Part shown: positions 24,854 through 36,589 of the stretch, one piece after another | Position numbering within the stretch: position 1 is the stretch's first letter | Layout of the letters: each line of letters opens with the position of its first letter | NCBI GenBank assembly: GCA_946811185.2 | Contig: OX328113.1 | Location: 2,170,001 to 2,234,000, forward strand | Length of the DNA stretch: 64,000 bases | Source of the DNA: Hippopus hippopus | Lineage: Eukaryota > Mollusca > Bivalvia > Cardiida > Cardiidae | Direction of reading: 5' to 3' | Position numbers and translations under genes: made by a program | Notes under the pieces: generated by a model | Databases searched by the model: none | What the model saw: the letters and a program-made list of their open reading frames with translations, nothing else | What the model was told of the DNA's origin: nothing

Positions 24854-25404
24854 TAAGGTCTACGACCCCTGACTCATCGGTAAATATCGTGTAACATCGA
24901 CGTTTTCGTAAAGGCTATTCGACCAATCTCGGCAGCTTCGGTCTTTTAATATAAGAGTAAGGGGCCTTAGACTCACTAATTCATCGGTAAATATCGTGTA
25001 ACATCGACGTTTTCGTAAAAGCTATTCGACCAATCTCGGCAGCTTCCGTCTTTTAATATGAGAGTAAGGGGCCGTAGACTCACTTATTAATCGGTAAATA
25101 TCGTGTAACATCGACGTTTTCGTAAAGGCTATTCGACCAATCTCGGCAGCTTCCGTCTTTTAATATGAGAGTAAGGGGCCGTAGACTCACTAATTCATCG
25201 GTAAATATCGTGTAACATCGATGTTTTCGTAAAGGCTATTCGGCCAATCTCGGCAGCTTCCGTCTTTTAATATGAGAGTAAGGGGCCGTAGACTCACTAA
25301 TTCATCGGTAAATGTCGTGTAACATCGACGTTTCCGTAAAGGCTATTCGGCCAGTCTCGGCAGCTTCCATCTTTTGATATGAGAGTTAGGTGCCATAGAC
25401 CTAA
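24854..25404. mobile_element. TTAA-ended element holding five 107-bp satellite units
   Basis: ATCGGTAAATATCGTGTAAC recurs at an exact 107-bp step from 24876. The block starts TTAAGGTCTACGACCCCT and ends AGGTGCCATAGACCTAAA, an inverted match. Confidence 0.85.
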
Positions 25405-25439
25405 ATCAAAGATTATGTAAAAAATTACCAGAAAGTTTT

Positions 25440-26245
25440 ACGGGAGATCACTTCTTCCTTACTGAATAGCTTCTTCCCGTATAAAATCAGTTATAACAGC
25501 TGCGTTAGCTAGATTCCTCTCAAGCTCAGTGATCTTACGAACAAAGTCCGTAACAAAGAAACAAATGAACAAATGCATGGCAGTACAAACCGCATCTGGC
25601 GGGATTCGAACCCATGGCGGACAAATAACCTCGTTTTTCGAGGTTTAAAAGACATATACCATAACCACTGAGCTAAAGAGATATCTCCCTAACGCAGTTG
25701 TTGGATATTGTATTTAAATCGGGATGAAGCCATGCATGAAGGAGTGGTCTCCCGTAACACACCCCCTTCTTAAAGTCATCATTTATTGATGACTCAAAGC
25801 CTTATTAGGCAGTAAGTCTATTATTTAGACAACAAATGTCCGTTTTTGGACAACAAATGGGATTAATAGCTCAATGGCCGATCCCGGACGAGCCCCCATC
25901 TTACGAACAAAGTCCGTAACAAAGAAACAAATGCATGGCAGTACAAACCGCATCTGGCGGGATTCGAACCCATGGCGGACAAATAACCTCGTTTTTCGAG
26001 GTGTAAAAGACCAATACCATAACCACTGAGCTAAAAAGATATCTTCCTAACGCAGTTGTTAGGTATTTTATTTAAATCGGGACGAAGCCATGCATGAAGG
26101 AGTGGTCTCCCGTAACAGTGATTAAGGTGTTGGTCTGTTGTACCTCGAAAAAACGAGGATCTTGTCCGCACGGGTTCGAAATCCGCCAACTGAGGTTTGT
26201 ATTTCAGCTATGTATTTGTTGTGAACTTTCATGTTCGTAAGAAGA
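25440..26245. mobile_element. Two tandem tRNA-derived repeats plus an inverted third scrap
   Basis: GGGATTCGAACCCATGGCGG with AACCACTGAGCTAAA (antisense B and A boxes) occurs at about 25612-25676 and again at 25960-26035. Both are flanked by CTTACGAACAAAGTCCGTAA. A plus-strand GGGTTCGAAATCC scrap lies at 26179. Confidence 0.75.
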
Positions 26246-26346
26246 GTAAAGTTTTAATATTAAAGATTATAATCCTATTTGCTAATCCGATTAGTCAACG
26301 TAAAGTTGCAACTAAAACCACTTGAAAAAACAAATACATCATTTTG

Positions 26347-26570
26347 TCTGATTAACTTTTATCCTGCCAAATACTAGTAACTTAAAAAAAAACTTTCTAG
26401 CCTAAATTAGGAAACTGAATTTGGTCATTCCAAAGTTCTTTTTTGGTAACATTATCTGCTTATCGGACAGTGTAGATCAAGATCAGACTGCATTGAACGT
26501 GCAGTCTGATCTTGGATCTGCACTGTCCGAAAAAGGCCGCTGATTTGCACTTAGTAGCCTAAGAGTTAAT
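26347..26570 (-). mobile_element. MITE-2
   Basis: ACTTTTATCCTGCCAAATAC starts it, with a hairpin at 26463-26530 and AGCCTAAGAGTTAATT at the end. Confidence 0.8.
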
Positions 26571-26637
26571 TTATACACGTTATAATCTAGTTTCAATCAA
26601 TGTCATTTAGATACTAAAGCCGAAATAGGGGAGAGGG

Positions 26638-26712
26638 AATTTTGCGGACGGCATGGATCAAGATCAGACTGCACAGAACGTGCAGTCTGATCTTCGATCT
26701 TTACCGTCCACT
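26638..26712. mobile_element. MITE-2-like hairpin core, GGACGG subtype
   Basis: GCGGACGGCATGGATCAAGA is mirrored by TCGATCTTTACCGTCC. The flanking MITE-2 arms are absent. Confidence 0.7.
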
Positions 26713-26899
26713 TGTTCAGTCAACACCATAAGATAGAAAATCTGTTTAGGGTGAATTAGGTCATTTCAGCACCACTGGCGAAAACGGGGGTTTTTGCGGA
26801 CGGGCGGTGGTCCGCTCGTTTAGTCAAGCTTTTAAGATAAAGATCCTTCTGAGTTTCCGTAGATTGTATTGTCTGCCGCGAAAGGAGGTCGACTTTATG

Positions 26900-27188
26900 G
26901 TTGAGCCATGCCGTATGAAAAGGGGTCTTAATTTCATTTGCGAAAAGTATCAACTCATGTCAGCCCGCGCAGTCCGCTCAGGCTGACATGGGTTGAAACT
27001 TTTTGCTCTTTGTAAATTTTCTGTATATCGTGTTAATTTTTTTGTATGTCGAAGGACCATTCTGTCTCCACATTCAGTTGTTCGATAAAATGGATTTTAT
27101 CGATCCATGATTGTTTTGACATGCATGGTGTAATGTATCACGGAGATGCATTGAGCACCCTTTTTACCAAAGGATGACTTGTCGCTAT
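26900..27188 (+). mobile_element. MITE-1
   Basis: GAGCCATGCCGTATGAAAAG starts it, with a GTCAGCCCGCGCAGTCCGCT hairpin and GATGCATTGAGCACCC. Confidence 0.8.
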
Positions 27189-27417
27189 TTAACTCTTTAC
27201 CAAATGACAAAATTTTAGACTGGTCCAAATTGAAAGCACTTGCAGACGACAAAATAAACGTAACTCAAAAATTGAAACTTGTTTCCAGCAGGGTAGAAAA
27301 CATTGTGGGAAAAGGAGAAAATGCTGGTTACCAACATTTTCTCCTTTTCCCATAATGTTTTCAAAAGGCTTCTATCCTAAGGTCGTAAAAACCAGGGATT
27401 GTTTGGTAAAGGGTTAA
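27189..27417. mobile_element. MITE-3 bounded by TTAA
   Basis: It runs from TTAACTCTTTACCAAATGAC to GGTAAAGGGTTAA, with a clean central hairpin. Confidence 0.88.
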
Positions 27418-27431
27418 AGGTAAATCTGTGA

Positions 27432-27750
27432 TGCCTTTTGAGAGTCTTGTATCTCAGTCGATTACGTACAGGGCTTGAAATCCAGGAGATCGCTGGTTCG
27501 AATCCCCAACTCGCCCAATTTCTTTCCTAGGACTGATGATAGCCATTGCGACAGGATTCATGTCATTTTCACCACTGGTCATTTTTTGACGATGGCCATG
27601 TAAGAATTCAACCAATGGCTTTCGGAAAAATATTGTGCGAAGTACCCGTAAAAGAAACCCTAGGAAAGAAATGATGGGTGCACTGCCTGTCGCGATATAA
27701 CTGAAATAATAACGAAGCTATGATAAAACAATACAGACAAACAAATGATG
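27432..27750 (+). mobile_element. SINE-A, diverged
   Basis: CTTGTATCTCAGTCGATTAC and GGTTCGAATCCCCAACTCGC form the head. The 3' core is worn and the tail is ACAAACAAAT. Confidence 0.75.
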
Positions 27751-27864
27751 TTTCAACCATCCCAAGCGTATTGATGTATTTACATGACGTGCTGAATTAA
27801 AACTTCGGAGAAAGAAAGGGAGCTAACTGCGCTTCTCATAGTGGCCGTCGCAATTAGAGTTATT

Positions 27865-28110
27865 TCCCTTACTGCATCTCCGTGAGCATGATACCAAGGA
27901 AGTCCTCACATAATTATTGACCCACAAAATCCGTTTTTTTCATACAACCGACTGAATCATGAAACAGAATGATCCTTTGGCATGCAGAAAATTTAAAGAT
28001 AGCGAAAAGTTTCGGCCCATGTCAGCCTGCGCAGTCCGCGCAGGGTGACATGGGCCGAAACTTTTCGCAAAAGCATTAAGGCTTTAACCCCTTTTTCACA
28101 GGGCATTGCT
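27865..28110 (-). mobile_element. MITE-1
   Basis: The copy has GCCCATGTCAGCCTGCGCAG at its hairpin and ends TTTTTCACAGGGCATTGCTC. Confidence 0.8.
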
Positions 28111-28129
28111 CATACATTTCACGGCGAGA

Positions 28130-28705
28130 GATTTCACTCTTTATCAGACTTCATAATTTTAAATTTATCCAAATTGAGACCACAGACAGACAACAGATGA
28201 AAATTAATCTTTAATGGAATGATGAGGTTTTTTCGTTCTCTGAAAGGGAAGAAAACGTCGCTAAAGAAGGAGAATACGGTGACGACCAGGGTAAGCATTT
28301 CTCCCTGTCCAACTATAATTTGAAAAGCCTCCAGAGCCCTAGCCTGGTCCTGGTCAAACCCAGGAAATACATAGATATGTGAGCTGTCGCCGTGATATGA
28401 CTGAAATAATGTTGAAAGCGGCGTAATGCACCGCTCAATTCAAAAGCCTCATTATCAAGGGTCGATAGAACACAGCAAAGGGTGAAGTGGCCAGTGCGTT
28501 AAGGAAATTAATCCCAAGTTTTAACGACTCTGATGTGAAAGACTTTTTAAACCATTGTGGGAAACCAGCATTTTCTGCTTTTTCCATAATGGTTTTTTTT
28601 ACCCTTTCAAGGACAAATTCTGTCATTTAAGACACGATAAATTTGTCATCTGTAAATGATTTCAATTTTGGCAGGTTCAAAGTTTTGTCGTTTAGTTAAG
28701 AGTTG
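28130..28705. mobile_element. MITE-3 copies with a SINE-B 3' fragment between them
   Basis: MITE-3 pieces at 28135-28320 and 28450-28705 flank GAGCCCTAGCCTGGTCCTGG through GTTGAAAGCGGCGTAATGC (28330-28432). Confidence 0.65.
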
Positions 28706-28709
28706 AGAC

Positions 28710-28925
28710 AGGGTCCTGCGTGGCTCAGAAGTAAAGTGCAGGATTCGATACCTGGAGCCCGGGGTTTGACTCTCAATCAAAACACTGGGTGTTTAATGTA
28801 AGTGTCTTTGGGCAAGACAACTCGGAGCCCTAGCCTAGTACTGTTGAAACTTAGAACAAACACGATAACGTGAGCTGTCTCCGTGATATAACTGAAATAG
28901 TATTGAGAGCGACATGAAATCCCTT
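28710..28925 (+). mobile_element. SINE-B
   Basis: Head GGTCCTGCGTGGCTCAGAAG, then TGTCTTTGGGCAAGACAACT and the shared core. Confidence 0.8.
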
Positions 28926-28999
28926 TCAGCTGATTAGCAAAAAGAACAAGATCAAATCATGTGACTAGAAAAAAGGTTTACTATCGGAAACTAGACTCA

Positions 29000-29275
29000 C
29001 ATAAAAGAGCTATTCTCTGGCAAAAGGGAATTTAATGCATCTCTGTTATGCATTTTACCAAGACTGTCATCACAAAATCATGGACCCATAAAATTCATTT
29101 TGTCTAACAACCAATGGAATCATGAGGTAGAGTGGTTCTTGGACATACAGAAAATTGACCGATAGCGGAAAGTTTCGGCCCAGGTAAGCCTGCGTGGACT
29201 GCGCAGGCTGACCTGAGTCGATACTTTTCGCAGATGCATTAAGCCCCCTTTTCAGAGAACATGGCTCAAACGTTT
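29000..29275 (-). mobile_element. MITE-1
   Basis: CTCTGGCAAAAGGGAATTTA starts it, with hairpin GTAAGCCTGCGTGGACTGCG and a TTTCAGAGAACATGGCTCAA end. Confidence 0.8.
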
Positions 29276-29299
29276 ACGAAAGTTGTCATGATAGTCTTA

Positions 29300-29790
29300 C
29301 TCTTATAAACAAACTCTTTACGCGACAACATTTTTATACAAGTCTAAATTGCCAAATTGAAAGCATTTCCAGGCGACAAATTACACAAGTCTTTTTCTTT
29401 GTTTCTTAGAAAGCACTGTGGGGAAAGGAGAAAATGCTGGTTACTAGCATTTTTCTCCTTTTCCCGCAGTGCTTTCAAATTTTACCTCCCTATTGACAAC
29501 ACGATAGTTTTTTTCGTAAAATGGTTGAGTGCGGGATTATTTCCGCCCAAACCGGAAGTAATACAATCAATATGAATTGAGGAAAAATTACGTGCTTTTG
29601 TTTTCTTTTTATAGAAAGCAGTATGGGAAAGGGAGAAAATGCCGATTACTAGCATTTTCTTCTTTTCCCACAATGCTTTCAAAATTAAACTTTCTATGGA
29701 CAATACGACGTTTTTTTTTTTTTTGATAAAAGGGTTGAGTACGGGATTATTTCCGCTCCAACCGGAAGTAATCGATACAATCATGATGAA
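29300..29790. mobile_element. Two MITE-3-like copies in tandem
   Basis: Hairpins GGAGAAAATGCTGGTTACTA (29428) and GGAGAAAATGCCGATTACTA (29630) are each followed by a GGTTGAGTNCGGGATTATTT spacer, a variant right end not seen elsewhere in the window. Confidence 0.7.
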
Positions 29791-29864
29791 CTTCTCTGCC
29801 TGCCAAGTGTTGTTTGTTGCCTCAGAAAACACGTTAATACTGATACTCTTTATTCATTTTGGGA

Positions 29865-30190
29865 TCCTGTATGGCTCACTGAGAGATAGTAGCATTCGTA
29901 ACCTGGACGCCGGGGGTCCTATCCTAGCTTGAAGCATTTGGTTTTCGTGGGAGTGTCCGTAGGCAAAACGGGGGTCCCGCGTGGCTCAGTGGTAAAGTGT
30001 AAGACTCGTGACCTTGATGTCACGGGTTCGGGCCTCACTGTATCCACTGGTGTTGTCGTGGGAGTGTCCTTGACCAAACACTTCAGAGCCCCAGCCTAGT
30101 GCTGGTGAAACCCAGGAAATACATGAATAAGTGACCTGTCGCCGTTTTATGACTGAAAGAATGATAAAAAGTGAAGAAAGATACCATTTA
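29865..30190 (+). mobile_element. SINE-B, with a partial copy in front
   Basis: A degraded head at 29865-29962 precedes a full copy: GGTCCCGCGTGGCTCAGTGG, CACGGGTTCGGGCCTC and the shared 3' core. Confidence 0.8.
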
Positions 30191-30274
30191 AGCAACGAAC
30201 TAATCAGCCAGCCAGTCAGTCAGTCCAGTTCTGCCAATTCTATCAGTCCCTTTATTCAGTTTCACATCAGTTTT

Positions 30275-31068
30275 TTTTAGCTCACCTGAGCACGAAGTGC
30301 TGAAGGTGAGCTATTGTGATCGGTCAATGTCCGTCGTCCGTCTGTCCGTCCGTCCGTTCACAATTACAAAAAAATCTTCTCCTCCTAAACCGCCAATCAG
30401 ATTTCAATGAAACTTCACAGAAATGATCCTTAGGTGATTCACTTTCAGAATACTTCAAAGATTTGAATTCCATGAAGAACTCTGGTTGCCATGGCAACCA
30501 AAAGAAAAAACTTTAAAAATCTTCTTGTCCCAAACTGTAAGGGCTAGAGCTTTCATATTTGGCATGTAGCATCATCTAGTGGCCCTTTACCAAAATACTT
30601 CAAATTATGGCCCTAGTGTCGAATTTGACCCTATGTTGTGGGTTCTCGGATTTCACATAGAGATAAAGAAGGAAATCTTTAAAAATCTCCTTGTCCCAAA
30701 CCGTAAGGGCTAGAGCTTTCATATTTGGCATGTAGAATCATCTAGTGGCCCTTTACCAAAATACTACAAATTTTGGCCATAGTATGGAAATAAGGTAAAA
30801 GAAAAAGTTGTAAATGTTGGTAACGTAATCAATTACAATCAGTGTTTTGTACCCTTTTTTACTCAAGTTAGATTTATGTTGCCCTTTTGATGATATGATC
30901 AGCTATTGCTACAACTTTCCATTTGGATTAGTCTGTAACTCGTATCCATGGTAATAATGACAAAATTCTAGACTGATCAAATTTCAAATTGTTGCATTTT
31001 CTGCCCCACATCGATAGATCAGGGCCTACTCAGGTAAGCGATATAGGACCATCATGGTCCTCTTGTTT
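30275..31068 (+). repeat. CTCACCTGAG-family repeat, complete
   Basis: TTAGCTCACCTGAGCACGAA starts it, with (GTCC)n, two ~135-bp internal units (CCAAACTGTAAGGGCTAGAG, CCAAACCGTAAGGGCTAGAG), and an end at CTCAGGTAAGCGATATAGG ... CATGGTCCTCTTGTTT. The class is unknown to me. Confidence 0.75.
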
Positions 31069-31254
31069 TCTTTCCTTTTGATAAATATGTATATACTAAT
31101 TCTATTGAAATAATATATACATATTAAAAAAAGTTTAGCAACAGTTTTTGCTATGCTGTAAAAATAGTATGCGTACATTTCGTTTAATGTAATTGTATAC
31201 GATGATTAGCCTAGCCTACAGGTTTCAGAATCAATGATTTTGTGTATGTTAAAC

Positions 31255-31525
31255 CTTATTATACCCCGCCAAAGGCGGAGGGATATAGCTTTAGCATTGT
31301 CCGTCTGTCCGTCCTTCCGTCCATCCTTCCGTCCGTCCGTCTGCCTTCCGTCCGTCCGTCCGTCCGGGAGAATATCTCCAATGCAATTGGACGGAATTTC
31401 GTGAAACTTTATACGTGTGTACAATAACCTATTCCGCCCATATACTTTTTTTTTTGCATTCGATGAAAATTGGCCGACTGGGAGCGATTTTAAGTTACGC
31501 GGTCAAGTAAATTTTTCGGCGGGAG
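31255..31525 (+). repeat. CCCCGCC/(GTCC)n-family repeat
   Basis: TATACCCCGCCAAAGGCGGA, a (CGTC)n block, GGACGGAATTTCGTGAAACT and GGCCGACTGGGAGCGATTTT. An inverted relative lies at 62.25-62.47 kb. Confidence 0.8.
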
Positions 31526-32125
31526 ATATCATTTAAACGAAATTGCTTGTTATGTACTAAGTTTTATTGTGGCGCCGCATGAGCGGCGGCTCTATATTTT
31601 TATTCGCTTTTGAAAAGTGCCTGTGGAGGTAGCCATATTGTGTACTATATGGACTGGTTCAGTGTTTGTTTGTTTTTTAACATACATGTAAAAATACGGT
31701 ACTTTCATTACCAGATCGAGTCTGAACTAACTTTGTTTTTCTATTTGGACTTTTTTTTTCTGTTTTTTTTTTAATATGTAAAATATCGTACTTTCATTGC
31801 CAGATCGATAGAAACCAGATCGTATCCCAGATGGCCCAGAGTTTAAATATTTGTCATGTAGTATCAGCACGTGACCTCTACAAAGTTTGTTCAAGTGATG
31901 CCCCTGGCGTAAAAAGCTATCCCGCTGTAATATTTCCTGTTTCAGAAACAACTGATTTGCGGTCTCATTGATGTTATGCATCAATATTTTCTTGTAACCT
32001 TCCAACATTTAGCTGTAAACTACAAGTGTTGCTAAACTTTTTTTTTCCTGAGTATACTCATCAAAACAAAGGACGAAAACAACAACAACAACAACAGATC
32101 ATTCCGTAGAATACAATTAGTATTC
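31526..32125. other. Unassigned
   Basis: It has oligo-T tracts near 31749-31775 and a short (AAC)n near 32080. No gene is seen. Confidence 0.4.
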
Positions 32126-32129
32126 AATT

Positions 32130-32345
32130 TTTTAACTCTTAGGCTGCTAAGGGCGACTCACTGACCTTCTGCGGACAGTGTACATCAAGATCAGACTGCA
32201 CAGAACGTGCAGTCTGATCTTGGATCTACAGTGTTCGATAAGGAGATATTATTCCTCAAAACATAACTTTGAAATAGCAACGTCTTCGTTTTTACTATCG
32301 AATTGAAAATTTCATTTTAGTTATTTAGTAGGATAAAGGTTTATT
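32130..32345 (+). mobile_element. MITE-2
   Basis: TTTAACTCTTAGGCTGCTAA starts it, with a hairpin at 32173-32238 and AGTAGGATAAAGG at the end. Confidence 0.85.
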
Positions 32346-32479
32346 GCTGTTGCTAACATAGAGATCCGACCTCTTTTGTCAGTCATTTCCCTGATAAAAT
32401 ATCTTTTCATTTTCTCTTTCAAATGTCTGCCTTTTCATGATCGAAGGTTTGCTAACGTGATATCCTTTGGACGATTTGT

Positions 32480-32482
32480 TCT

Positions 32483-32513
<31 letters not shown>

Positions 32514-32589
32514 GGAAAAATAGAATTATTGATGAATGAAAAGTCGACAGACGGAAAGACTAACATAAGAAGAAAGGGAGAGTTTGAAA

Positions 32590-32628
<39 letters not shown>
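32480..32628. repeat. Two (GA)n tracts
   Basis: Runs at 32482-32510 and 32592-32627 flank 80 bp of unique DNA. Confidence 0.9.
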
Positions 32629-32630
<2 letters not shown>

Positions 32631-32861
32631 GGTTTATTCCAGGCTACATAATAGTCTATATTATACGCTCTATTTTTCCTTGTCTCCTAATGACTTCACT
32701 ATTTTCACGGATGTTTTTTTTCCCTAGGTGTAACAACAGTCTGATCTATTTCTGCGGGTAATTTCTTCATTCGCCACAATGCTTTCACAAGTCACTCGTC
32801 TTAAAAGAGAAAATTGTCATTTGTAACTGTAACGTGTTAACCCGTAATCTCAATTAGGCCT

Positions 32862-33068
32862 TGCCCTGCTAAATCAGTGGAATGAAACTTTCAAGCTGAT
32901 GGTAAAACCCCAAATTTTGCTATTTCAAAGATATTTTTTAGGGAAAAATATCCCCTTATCGGACAATGTAGATCCAAGATCAGACTGCACGTTCTGTGCA
33001 GTCTGATCTTGGATCTACACTGTCCGCAAAAGGTCCTTGAGTTGCTCTTAGTAGCCTCAGGGTTAGAA
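32862..33068 (-). mobile_element. MITE-2
   Basis: CCTTGCCCTGCTAAATCAGT starts it, with a fully paired hairpin at about 32960-33029 and AGTAGCCTCAGGGTTA. Confidence 0.87.
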
Positions 33069-33194
33069 AATCGTTAGACTGGTTCTGGAATATTGTATAC
33101 TCGGGGGAAAACTCGAGAACCGAATAGAATCCCAGTCCAACATAAATCTTTTGTTGACAGTCCTCTCTGTAATCAGGTCACATTTCTCATCCAA

Positions 33195-34160
33195 TTAACT
33201 CTTTATCAGACGACAAAGTTTAAGACTTCTCCAAATTCAAAGCCATTATCTTCCGCTAGGTGGCATTTTTCAAATACACATCTATCTGATTTGGGCATTC
33301 TGGATACAGAACCGGACTACTTTTCAAAACGACAACCGTTACTTTGAATTTCAAAATGAAATAAACGTTTACTCAATAAAACGCTACCTGGTGCGATTCA
33401 TTCAGCTATGATCAGCTAGCATGTAACCTATGCACTGGCCATTTATTAAAACAGTCCCTACAGGCTTGGTAATACATATAGCTTCGGTATAAGCCCAGAC
33501 ACTTCTTGTTGATATCTCTGTGGAAAAACCTTGCACGAATCCTAGTTTCCCCAAAGTCTATATTTAGAAACTGTATTCAAAGATGTGCAGTAAAACAAGA
33601 GTATTTGTAAAACTATTTTCCCGTTTGAAATGATTAAATTTTCAAGATATTTGGAGCGAAAAACAGGCTACATTTTTACACAGATGTATTGTTTATAGCA
33701 ATTAACTCTATTGCTACTTTATTAGCGGCGTATTTATTTTCTCCTGTACAGGATCTAGTGATGCGTCACAGCAGACAGGTCGAATCTTCGAAGAATATGA
33801 CATGCGCAGACAACGAATTCAAAGCATTTGCAGACGACACAGTAAAATTCAATTAAAATTCGAACTGTATCTTAAGAGGAGTAGAAAATATAGTAGGAAA
33901 ATGAGAAATTCCTGGTTATATTTGAATTTTGTCTTTGGAATGAGTAGAACACATTGAGGGGAAAGGAGAAAAATTGGAACCCAATATAATTATTCGCTTT
34001 TTCCCCACAATGATTTGAAAAGCCTTCTTCCTATTATGTTTGGAGGTTAGAAAACATTGTGGGAAAAAGAGAAAAGGCAGGTAACGAGTTTTCAAAAGCC
34101 TTCTTCCGCTAGGTCGTTTAAAGTTGGGATTGTATGGGAAAGGCTATGAGATGGTCTGTT
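33195..34160. mobile_element. MITE-3 split by a 573-bp insertion
   Basis: TTAACTCTTTATCAGACGAC at the left, core hairpin pieces at 33890-34100, and AGGTCGTTTAAAGTTGGGA at the right. The core is partly triplicated. Confidence 0.75.
33244..33816 (+). mobile_element. 573-bp insertion with 9-bp target duplication
   Basis: ATTCAAAGC is found at 33235-33243 and 33817-33825. Ends are CATTATCTTCCGCTAGGTGG and TTCGAAGAATATGACATGCG ... CAACG. Shorter reverse relatives lie at 49.46 and 59.87 kb. No ORF is present. Confidence 0.8.
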
Positions 34161-35035
34161 TTGGCGAGGAGTGAATATCAAATGTCAAATACGATGACCT
34201 TGACCCGGAAGCAATCATTCTCGTGGTGCATCATTTTTAGATTTCTTAAAATTTACACGACAAAAGACTGTTGTCCAGGAAAATTCTAAATGTTTTTAGT
34301 CACATATAGTTTTAAAAATATGCATAAAACCAAGCATTCATCAGCCGTTTTAACGACGTATATGACAAATTTTTCTAACAGATAGATTTTTTTTAAAACT
34401 TTGCACAAACAAAGCTCATCATGTCTCTAGCAGATAACAGTAAAAAAAGATGTGGGTCACCGTGCTCGTTTCTGAGAAATTTGCCTTTGAAAAAGGTATA
34501 TACAGTTCCAAAATTCAGCTTATATTGGATTTAAAGCGCCTTTCTTTAATAGTCAGTTAAACAGGAAAATTTCAGGAAAAATATATACATATACATCATT
34601 TGAATGACAATTCATATATTTTTGCACAAAAAATATATAAAAGCCTGGTTTTGAGCATGGTAAATGTACAAATATGCATGTTATATATGGACCATTGAGT
34701 TAAAAAGGGAGATAATTTGGTCGAATTAAGGGTTAATCTTAAAAAATATATACTTTCTAACGGACAGATTTTTCTTAAACTTTCCACACTTATAGTATTT
34801 ATAATTCTAAACAATAAGAAAAAATTGAAATGGCACCTATCCGTGCTTATTTCGTCAGAAAACAAGGTTGATGGTCACTGTGGAAGTTATTTTTTAAGGA
34901 AAAAATAGGATAAAAGCTCAGCAGACATGGTTGGAAATGGAGAAATAGCTCAATAGGAGCGATTTCTCCTTTTCCAACAATAGTTTTTAAAGTGGAAACA
35001 GCTATACTTCCACAGCTTTAACCTTCCTGCCTTTG
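34161..35035. other. Unassigned AT-rich DNA
   Basis: Overlapping frames on both strands near 34.6-34.9 kb are AT-rich and show no domain. A weak hairpin (AATGGAGAAATAGCTCAATA) lies near 34937. Confidence 0.4.
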
Positions 35036-35039
35036 TTTC

Positions 35040-35137
35040 CTTGTTTGGTGTGTAACGCCGTGTCAGCAGCATTTTAATTATTTCACGGTGACAGTTCAAA
35101 GGTCCATTTTTTTCTCTTCACCAGTACTACCGGAAGA
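35040..35137 (-). mobile_element. SINE 3' fragment
   Basis: GTTTGGTGTGTAACGCCGTG and TTATTTCACGGTGACAG are the reversed shared core. Confidence 0.6.
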
Positions 35138-35249
35138 AAGTGCTACTTGTTTCAGTGCACCAATAGTATTACCATTATGTGCAAAAAATACTTAAGTGCA
35201 CTTTTGATTCAATATCCACGACCAAAATACATGCGTCGAAAAACATGCC

Positions 35250-36535
35250 GTGTTGGGGGGGGGGGCTTTTCGCATTCTTTAAAAATCTTCTCCTCTGAAA
35301 CCTTTGGTCAGATTTTGAAATAATTTCACAGTAATGTTCCTTGGGTGACCCTTTTCAAAAATTGTTCATGAAATTTTGATCCGTCGAAAAACATGGCCGT
35401 GGTGGTAGTGTGTGTGTGTGTGGGGGGGGGCGCTTTGCGTTGTGCGGTGTCAACAATTCTTTAAACAATTTCTCCTTCTTAACCGCTGGGCCAATTAGAA
35501 CCAAACTTGGCTGGGATGTTCCTTGGGAGGTCCTCTTTAAAAAGTGTTCACAGAATTTGATTCCATCAAAAACTGTCGTTGCCGTGGCAACCAAATGAAT
35601 TTTTCTAAGAAATTCATTGAAAATCTTCTCCTCTGAAACTGCAGGTCAGATTTTGGAATAATTTTACAGAAATGTTCCATGGGTGACCCTTTTCAAAACT
35701 TGTTCGTGAAATATTGATCTGTCGAAAAATATGGCCATGGTGGGGGGGGGGGGGGGGCTCTTTGCACTGTATGGACTTAAAGAAATTCTTTGAAATTCTT
35801 CTTCTCTTAAACCACTTGTCAGATTTTGAAGCAATTTCACAGAAATGTTCCTTGGGTGCCCCTTTTGAAAAATTTTTTGAGAAATTTTGATCCGTCAAGA
35901 AACATGGCTGTGGTGGTGGTGGGCTATTTGCACTATATGAACATGAAGAAATTCTTAAAAATTCTTCTTCTCTGAAACCACTGGTCAGATTTTGTAATAA
36001 TTTCACAGAATTGATCCTTTGGTGACCTTTTAATATTCATCAAAAGACTGTGTAGGTATTTTGATGAAAAGGGCTATTGCAAACGTCAGCCTATACCAGG
36101 TGAGTGCACTGGTGAGAAATGCTGATCAATATGCACACTTTCTTCTTGATGTATTTGATAGCTATGTATTGCAAGAGGTAATATAAAACTGTTATCTTTG
36201 GAATACATGCATAATATTTCACCAGTTATCAAAATGGCCTCTATCTGGGTGTTAACCGCCTTGTTGTTCACCATTTCTGTACTGTATGATAGATTGTTTT
36301 CTGAATTCTATACAAACTTTATATGCTGAATTCTGATTCGTCAAAAGCATGGCAGTGGTGATGAATGTAGGGGTGCTGACAGATTTTGAAATGATTTTTT
36401 CAGGTGACCTTTTCAAAATTGCTTGTCAAAATAATGATTCTGTTTCCAAAATTTCAATACTTTAAAAAAATTGGCTATGGTCCTCTCAAAAATTCAGGTG
36501 AGCGATCCAGGGTCATCTTGGCCCTCTTGTTTGAT
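35250..36535 (+). repeat. CTCACCTGAG-family body with ~170-bp tandem units
   Basis: CTTCTCCTCTGAAAC followed by GGTCAGATTTTG recurs near 35287, 35470, 35624, 35799 and 35963. G tracts (35257, 35423, 35741) follow ATGGCCGTGGTGG motifs. The right end is TCAGGTGAGCGATCCAGGG ... CCCTCTTGTTT. Confidence 0.75.
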
Positions 36536-36589
36536 GTTTGATTTTGAAAAAAATTGAAGGAGCCTTGGTTTTGAAATAAGAAAAGCCTG

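Noticed and set aside
35614..36006. 130-codon minus-strand frame with Pro runs
   Set aside because: It is the antisense of ~170-bp units of the CTCACCTGAG repeat; the Pro runs are G tracts.
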